NCBI GenBank assembly: GCA_041624435.1
Contig: JBFJVB010000062.1
Coordinates: 1 to 17,452, forward strand
Length of the DNA: 17,452 nucleotides
Reading direction: 5' to 3'
DNA from: Oceanococcus sp041624435
Lineage (GTDB): Bacteria > Pseudomonadota > Gammaproteobacteria > Nevskiales > Oceanococcaceae
Part shown: positions 13,638 through 17,452 of the stretch, one piece after another
Position numbering within the stretch: position 1 is the first letter of the stretch
How the letters are laid out: each line of letters opens with the position of its first letter
Translations under genes and position numbers: made by a program
Notes under the pieces: generated by a model
Database searches by the model: none
Told to the model about the DNA's origin: nothing
Seen by the model: only the letters and a program-made list of their open reading frames with translations

Positions 13638-16138
13638 TGCGAAACACCCTTAGTGCGCTGTATTTCAGCCTCACCCTGGAAAAACGCTGGATCGGCGGCC
13701 TGGTGCTGCTGATGCTGGCCCTGGTGTCCGGCTTTTTTGCCCAGGATTTTCGCCTCGATGCCTCGGCCGATTCGCTGATTCTCGAAGACGACGAGGACCT
13801 GAGCTATTACCGCGAACTGTCCAAGCGTTACGGAGAGGAAGAATCGGTGGTGGTGGCCTACACGCCGGACGGGGACCTGTTCAGCGATGCGGTGCTGGCG
13901 CGCATCGCGGCCCTGCGCGATGAACTGGCCAGCCTGGAGCCGGTCAGTTCGGTCACCAGCCTGCTGGATGTGCCCCTGCTGGACAGTCCGCGCACCAACC
14001 TGTCGGAGGTACAGGAGCAGGTCCGTACCCTGGCCGATCCTGACACCGACCGTGAACTCGCCCGTCGGGAATTCACCCACAGCCCGCTGTACAAGAGCCT
14101 GCTGACCGACCCCGCCGGGGAAACGACTGCGATGCTCGTCAGCCTGGCCGGTGATGCCCAGGCCAGCCACCTGTTGCGCCGCCGGGAAGAATTGCGCAGC
14201 GCGCAACGTAGCGGCACGCTCGACCCGGCCTTGCGCGGTGAACTGGAGCAGGTCACCAAGGCTTACGCCCAGATCAGCGCCCAGCGTCAGGCCCAGCAAC
14301 AGGACACGATCAAACAGATTCGCGCGGTGCTGGACCGGCACTCCGAACAGGCCCGGATCAATCTGGGCGGCCTGCCGATGATCGCCTCCGACATGATCGA
14401 TTTCGTCCGTTCCGATATCCGCCTGTTCAGCATCCTGGTGGGCGGCTTCCTGATCCTGTTGCTGGCGATCGCCTTCCGCCAGCTGCGCTGGGTACTGGTG
14501 CCGCTGAGCATCTGTGTGGTTGTCAGTCTGGCCATGGTCGGCCTGCTCGGCATGATGAACTGGCCGGTCACGGTCGTGTCATCGAACTTCACCTCCCTGA
14601 CCTTGATCATCACCCTGTCCCTGGTCGTGCATCTGATCGTGCGTTACCGGGAGCTGCAGAGTGTCCAGACCGGGGCCAGCCAGTCCGAGCTTCTGCGCGA
14701 GACCTTGCGCAGCAAGTTCGCGCCCTCGGTGTTCACCACCGCGACAACCGTGGTGTCCTTCGGCTCCCTGGTGATCGCCGATATCCGCCCGGTCATCGAT
14801 TTCGGCCAGATGATGGTCTGGAGCGTGGTTTTCGCCTTCCTGCTGAGTTTCCTGATGTTCCCCTGGTTGCTGGGCCGCCTGCGCCCCAGCGGTGGCTCCA
14901 GCGAACAGGATGCCAGCGCCCGCATCACCCGCGGTTTCGCCGACAGCGTGCACCGGCATGGTCGCCTGGTGTTGCTGGGCTACCTGGGCCTGAGCGTGCT
15001 GGCGGGCATCGGCATCAGCCGCCTCGGCGTGGAGAATCGCTTCATCGATTATTTCAAGGACAGCACCGAGATCTACCAGGGCATGGTGCTGATCGACAAG
15101 AAACTCGGCGGCACCACCCCGCTGGATATCGTCATCGATCCGCCCGCCTCGTTTGGACAGGCCAAACCCAAGGATGATTTCGCCGACGATTTTCTGGATG
15201 ATTTTGCCGATGAAGCTGCCACCGGCACCGGCATCTCGGGTTCGAGTTACTGGTACAACGTGTTTGCCCTGGAACGCCTGAAGGCCATGCACGCCTATCT
15301 GGACGGGCTGCCTGAAACCGGCAAAGTGCTGTCCATGGCCACGACCATGGAGCTCATTACCATGCTCAACAACGACGATCCGCCGGACAATTTCACCCTG
15401 GCGGTGATGCATGGGCGCCTGCCCCCGGCGATCAAACAGCAGTTGTTTGACCCCTACCTGTCGGAGGACGGCAATCAGGTCCGTTTCGCCATTCGGGTGA
15501 TCGATTCCGACAAGAATCTGCGCCGCGATGCCTTGCTCAAGAAAATCCGCCATGACCTGACCGAGCAGTTCGAGCTGGAACCCGAGCAACTGCATCTGGC
15601 CGGCGCGCTGGTGCTCTACAACAACGTGCTGCAAAGCCTGTTCAAATCGCAGATCCTGACGCTGTCGGCGGTATTCGTCGCCATCATGCTGATGCTCTGG
15701 GCCCTGTTCGGCTCCCTGCGCCTGGCCATGATCGGCGTGCTGCCCACGGTGTTTGCGGCCACCTCGATTCTGGGCCTGATGGGCTGGCTGGACATCCCGC
15801 TGGATATCATGACCATCACCATCGCCGCGATCACGATCGGGATCGGCGTGGACAACACGATTCACTATACCCATCGCTTCCAGGAAGAAATCCGGCGCCA
15901 GAGCGACCGCTGGCAGGCGATGCTGAACACCCATGGCAGCGTGGGCCGGGCGATCTATCTGACATCGGTCATCGTCACCCTGGGTTTTTCCATCCTGGCG
16001 CTGTCCAATTTCGTCCCGATCGTGCTGTTCGGTCTGTTTACCGGTCTGGCCATGCTGCTGGCCCTGATCGCCAACCTGACCCTGTTGCCTTTGTTGCTGG
16101 TTAAACTCGGCCCCCCCGCCAAGACCATTCAAGCATGA
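13637..16138 (+). CDS. RND superfamily exporter, MMPL/HpnN-like
   Basis: This 833-residue inner-membrane protein has two RND-like halves, each with one helix, a periplasmic loop and a bundle of helices. The second half keeps the MMPL motif GVDNTIHYTHRFQEE with D739 in the fourth helix of the bundle. The matching place in the first half reads LVVHLIVRYRE (H332) and has lost the acidic residue. The first loop contains a charged, probably helical stretch (about 177-235). The second loop holds an acidic repeat, DDFADDFLDDFADE (513-526). Relatives export hydrophobic molecules such as hopanoids, lipids or pigments, which suggests a lipid-like substrate (inference). It is coupled to the RND permease by a one-base overlap and to the aminotransferase by four bases. 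A second exporter directly after a complete RND pair is unusual. Confidence 0.9.
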   Translation: MRNTLSALYFSLTLEKRWIGGLVLLMLALVSGFFAQDFRLDASADSLILEDDEDLSYYRELSKRYGEEESVVVAYTPDGDLFSDAVLARIAALRDELASLEPVSSVTSLLDVPLLDSPRTNLSEVQEQVRTLADPDTDRELARREFTHSPLYKSLLTDPAGETTAMLVSLAGDAQASHLLRRREELRSAQRSGTLDPALRGELEQVTKAYAQISAQRQAQQQDTIKQIRAVLDRHSEQARINLGGLPMIASDMIDFVRSDIRLFSILVGGFLILLLAIAFRQLRWVLVPLSICVVVSLAMVGLLGMMNWPVTVVSSNFTSLTLIITLSLVVHLIVRYRELQSVQTGASQSELLRETLRSKFAPSVFTTATTVVSFGSLVIADIRPVIDFGQMMVWSVVFAFLLSFLMFPWLLGRLRPSGGSSEQDASARITRGFADSVHRHGRLVLLGYLGLSVLAGIGISRLGVENRFIDYFKDSTEIYQGMVLIDKKLGGTTPLDIVIDPPASFGQAKPKDDFADDFLDDFADEAATGTGISGSSYWYNVFALERLKAMHAYLDGLPETGKVLSMATTMELITMLNNDDPPDNFTLAVMHGRLPPAIKQQLFDPYLSEDGNQVRFAIRVIDSDKNLRRDALLKKIRHDLTEQFELEPEQLHLAGALVLYNNVLQSLFKSQILTLSAVFVAIMLMLWALFGSLRLAMIGVLPTVFAATSILGLMGWLDIPLDIMTITIAAITIGIGVDNTIHYTHRFQEEIRRQSDRWQAMLNTHGSVGRAIYLTSVIVTLGFSILALSNFVPIVLFGLFTGLAMLLALIANLTLLPLLLVKLGPPAKTIQA

Positions 16139-17181
16139 ACATCTCCGCCGAACTGCAAGACGCCATTTCGCGATTCGTCGCCCCGCAGCCTCTGGGTTTC
16201 GGCCGGGTCACCGGCCCGGTGATGTTTGTTGCCGACTACATCGACGGTCAATGGCGCGAGGGCGAACTGCTGCCCTACGCACCGATCACCCTGAACCCGG
16301 CCGCGACCTCGCTGCAGTTCGCCCAGCAATGTTTCGAGGGTCTCAAAGCCTTCTGGGTGGAACAGAGCGAACCTGCGCTGTTCCGTCCGGATCAGAATCA
16401 GGCGCGGATGCAGCGCTCTGCCGAGCGGTTGTGCATGCCGGTGGTGCCAGCGGAATTGTTCTTCGCTGGGGTGAACGGGGTCACCACCGCCATGCGCCCG
16501 CTGATTCCGCGCGACAGCGGCCATTCCCTGTACCTGCGTCCCATGCTCTACGGCTGCGACACCCAGTATCCGCTGGCGGGTTCGGACAATTTTCGCTTCG
16601 CCATCGTCTGCAGCCCGTCGGCCGCCTATTTCGCCAAGCCGATCAGCGTGCTGGTGGAACGCACCGCCTGCCGTGCGGCCGTGGGCGGCACCGGCGATGT
16701 GAAGGCCGGCGGCAATTACGCCGCCTCCCTGCTGGCCACCCGGCAATGCATCGCCAAAGGTTACGATCAGCCGCTGTGGCTGGACCCCCAGGAAAGACGC
16801 TACCTGGAGGAACTGTCGGCGATGAACATCTGCGCCGTGGTGGATGACGAACTGCATACGCCCGCCCTGAACGGCTCGATCCTGCCCGGCATCACCCGCG
16901 CCAGCCTGCTGACCCTGGCCCGTGACCTGGGCCGCAAGGCGGTCGAGCGGCCGATGGCGATCGATGAACTCATGGACGACATCGCCAGCGGTCGCTGCAG
17001 TGAACTCTTCGCCTGCGGCACCGCCGCCATCGTCAACCCGATCGCCAGCGTCGCTGACGGCGATCGCGTCGTTGAATTGCAGGCCAGCAATGTCTTTGCC
17101 GCGCAGCTCAAAGCGGCCCTGCTCGACCTTCAGGAAGGTCGCAGCGCCGACCCGCGCAACTGGATGCAAGCGACCGCGTGA
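16135..17181 (+). CDS. ilvE: Branched-chain amino acid aminotransferase (class IV, PLP)
   Basis: This 348-residue cytosolic PLP enzyme interconverts Leu, Ile and Val with their 2-oxo acids, using 2-oxoglutarate and glutamate. The catalytic lysine is K190 in GGTGDVKAGGNYAAS. Other signatures are LQFAQQCFEGLKAF (60-73), SLYLRPMLYGCD (131-142), LWLDPQERRYLEELSAMNIC (214-233), NGSILPGITRASLL (246-259) and ELFACGTAAIVNPI (290-303). The pattern and length fit the longer BCAT class, which resembles the eukaryotic enzymes, not the roughly 310-residue E. coli IlvE. The usual GTMN after the glutamates is SAMN here. Its ATGA start overlaps the exporter stop. It is the last gene of the operon and stands apart from other isoleucine-valine synthesis genes, so a role tied to the exported compound is possible (inference). 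Confidence 0.94.
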   Translation: MNISAELQDAISRFVAPQPLGFGRVTGPVMFVADYIDGQWREGELLPYAPITLNPAATSLQFAQQCFEGLKAFWVEQSEPALFRPDQNQARMQRSAERLCMPVVPAELFFAGVNGVTTAMRPLIPRDSGHSLYLRPMLYGCDTQYPLAGSDNFRFAIVCSPSAAYFAKPISVLVERTACRAAVGGTGDVKAGGNYAASLLATRQCIAKGYDQPLWLDPQERRYLEELSAMNICAVVDDELHTPALNGSILPGITRASLLTLARDLGRKAVERPMAIDELMDDIASGRCSELFACGTAAIVNPIASVADGDRVVELQASNVFAAQLKAALLDLQEGRSADPRNWMQATA

Positions 17182-17230
17182 CCCCGTAGCGGCAAGGTCG
17201 ATCGGGATTCAAGGCCGAAGCAAACTCCAG
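17182..17230. repeat. Decayed partial copy of the downstream tandem repeat
   Basis: The stretch from about 17192 (GCAAGGTCGATCGGGATTCA) to 17230 aligns with the later half of the downstream units (GCATGGTCCGTCACGATTCA and what follows), with many substitutions. It appears to be an older, diverged end of the array directly after the aminotransferase stop codon. Confidence 0.5.
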
Positions 17231-17236
17231 CCGCCG

Positions 17237-17259
17237 TTCGCGACTGACATCGCTCCTAC
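17237..17259 (-). repeat. REP-like palindrome, copy 1
   Basis: On the minus strand it reads GTAGGAGCGATGTCAGTCGC, then GAA. GCGA and TCGC form the arms around TGTCAG. The 5' GTAG tetranucleotide followed by a short imperfect hairpin is the hallmark of REP elements mobilised by RAYT (IS200-like) transposases in gammaproteobacteria. Confidence 0.75.
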
Positions 17260-17333
17260 GGGGGCGGATCTGCTGGGCCCTCGCCGGCGCATGGTCCGTC
17301 ACGATTCACCGCAGTGCCATAGCTCGGCCGCCA

Positions 17334-17356
17334 TTCGCGACTGACATCGCTCCTAC
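17334..17356 (-). repeat. REP-like palindrome, copy 2
   Basis: This copy is identical over its 23 bases to copies 1 and 3. It lies 97 bases after copy 1 in the same orientation. Only the base just upstream of the shared block (G versus A) differs between copies. Confidence 0.75.
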
Positions 17357-17429
17357 GGGGCGGATCTGCTGGGCCCTCGCCGGTGCATGGTCCGTTACGA
17401 TTCACCGCAGTGCCATAGCCCGGCCGCCG

Positions 17430-17452
17430 TTCGCGACTGACATCGCTCCTAC
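17430..17452 (-). repeat. REP-like palindrome, copy 3
   Basis: The third copy, in the same orientation, lies 96 bases after copy 2 and ends exactly at the window edge. This shows that the array continues outside. Confidence 0.75.

Larger units (their letters stand above)
17231..17452. repeat. Tandem array of 96-97 bp units, truncated by the window end
   Basis: Unit 1 (17231-17327, 97 bp) and unit 2 (17328-17423, 96 bp) are almost identical. They differ by one extra G and a few substitutions. A third copy starts at 17424 and is cut after 29 bases. Each unit begins with a REP-like palindrome (listed separately) and continues with about 68 bases of shared spacer. No reading frame of note or T-rich terminator is present. 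The near identity implies recent duplication or gene conversion. The array follows the 3' end of the aminotransferase, a usual location for REP clusters. Confidence 0.93.

Noticed and set aside
14579..16132. Open frame of 517 codons on the minus strand opposite the MMPL-type exporter
   Set aside because: It is also a mirror of a well-supported gene, with Gln/His/Gly-rich low-complexity translation and no family match.
16129..17169. Open frame of 346 codons opposite the aminotransferase
   Set aside because: The aminotransferase on the plus strand has full PLP-enzyme motifs; the reverse frame has none.
17231..17452. CRISPR array as explanation of the tandem repeats
   Set aside because: The spacers between palindromes are about 73 bases and nearly identical to each other, whereas CRISPR spacers are unique. 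No cas genes are present.

Overview
The window is GC-rich (by eye about 60% or a little more), densely packed with genes, and reads as the chromosome of a Gram-negative gammaproteobacterium. The evidence is a TonB-dependent outer-membrane receptor, RND-type export machinery, a close relative of E. coli AlkB, and GTAG-type REP palindromes like those common in Xanthomonadales and pseudomonads. Two steroid-type enzymes hint at a lineage that handles steroids or similar lipids, but no taxon can be fixed from this sequence alone. No rRNA, tRNA, CRISPR array, insertion sequence or prophage gene was seen.

Left part, minus strand, read from right to left. At 7811-7431 is a ketosteroid isomerase-like protein with its full catalytic triad. 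It is followed by a small cysteine-containing membrane-anchored protein (7321-6929), an FAD-dependent dehydrogenase that resembles 3-oxo-5alpha-steroid 4-dehydrogenase (6850-5174), and the DNA dealkylation enzyme AlkB (5125-4478). Then comes a tightly overlapping four-gene signalling operon: TonB-dependent receptor (4404-2491), YfiR-like periplasmic protein (2494-1949), histidine kinase with a CHASE8-like periplasmic sensor (1952-339), and a response regulator (373 to beyond position 1). The visible receiver domain of that regulator is of the kind usually joined to DUF3369 and HD-GYP domains. I infer a relay from an outer-membrane receptor through YfiR and the kinase to c-di-GMP breakdown.

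Centre. A LuxR-type regulator (7959-9167, plus strand) is divergent from the isomerase. The 147-base gap between them holds an inverted repeat and a 14-codon leader-like ORF that ends four bases before the regulator starts.

Right part, plus strand. A 194-base gap with a strong hairpin, a -10-like hexamer and a palindrome precedes a compact operon. It encodes an RND periplasmic adaptor (9362-10504), an RND permease (10512-13637), a second RND/MMPL-type exporter (13637-16138) and a branched-chain amino acid aminotransferase (16135-17181). The last three are joined by 1- and 4-base overlaps. No outer-membrane TolC-type factor is encoded here.

Right end. After the aminotransferase there is a tandem array of 96-97 bp units, each carrying a REP-like palindrome. 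It runs off the end of the window.

The two best candidates for something less described are the receptor-YfiR-kinase-regulator operon and the translational coupling of an aminotransferase to a double RND/MMPL export unit.
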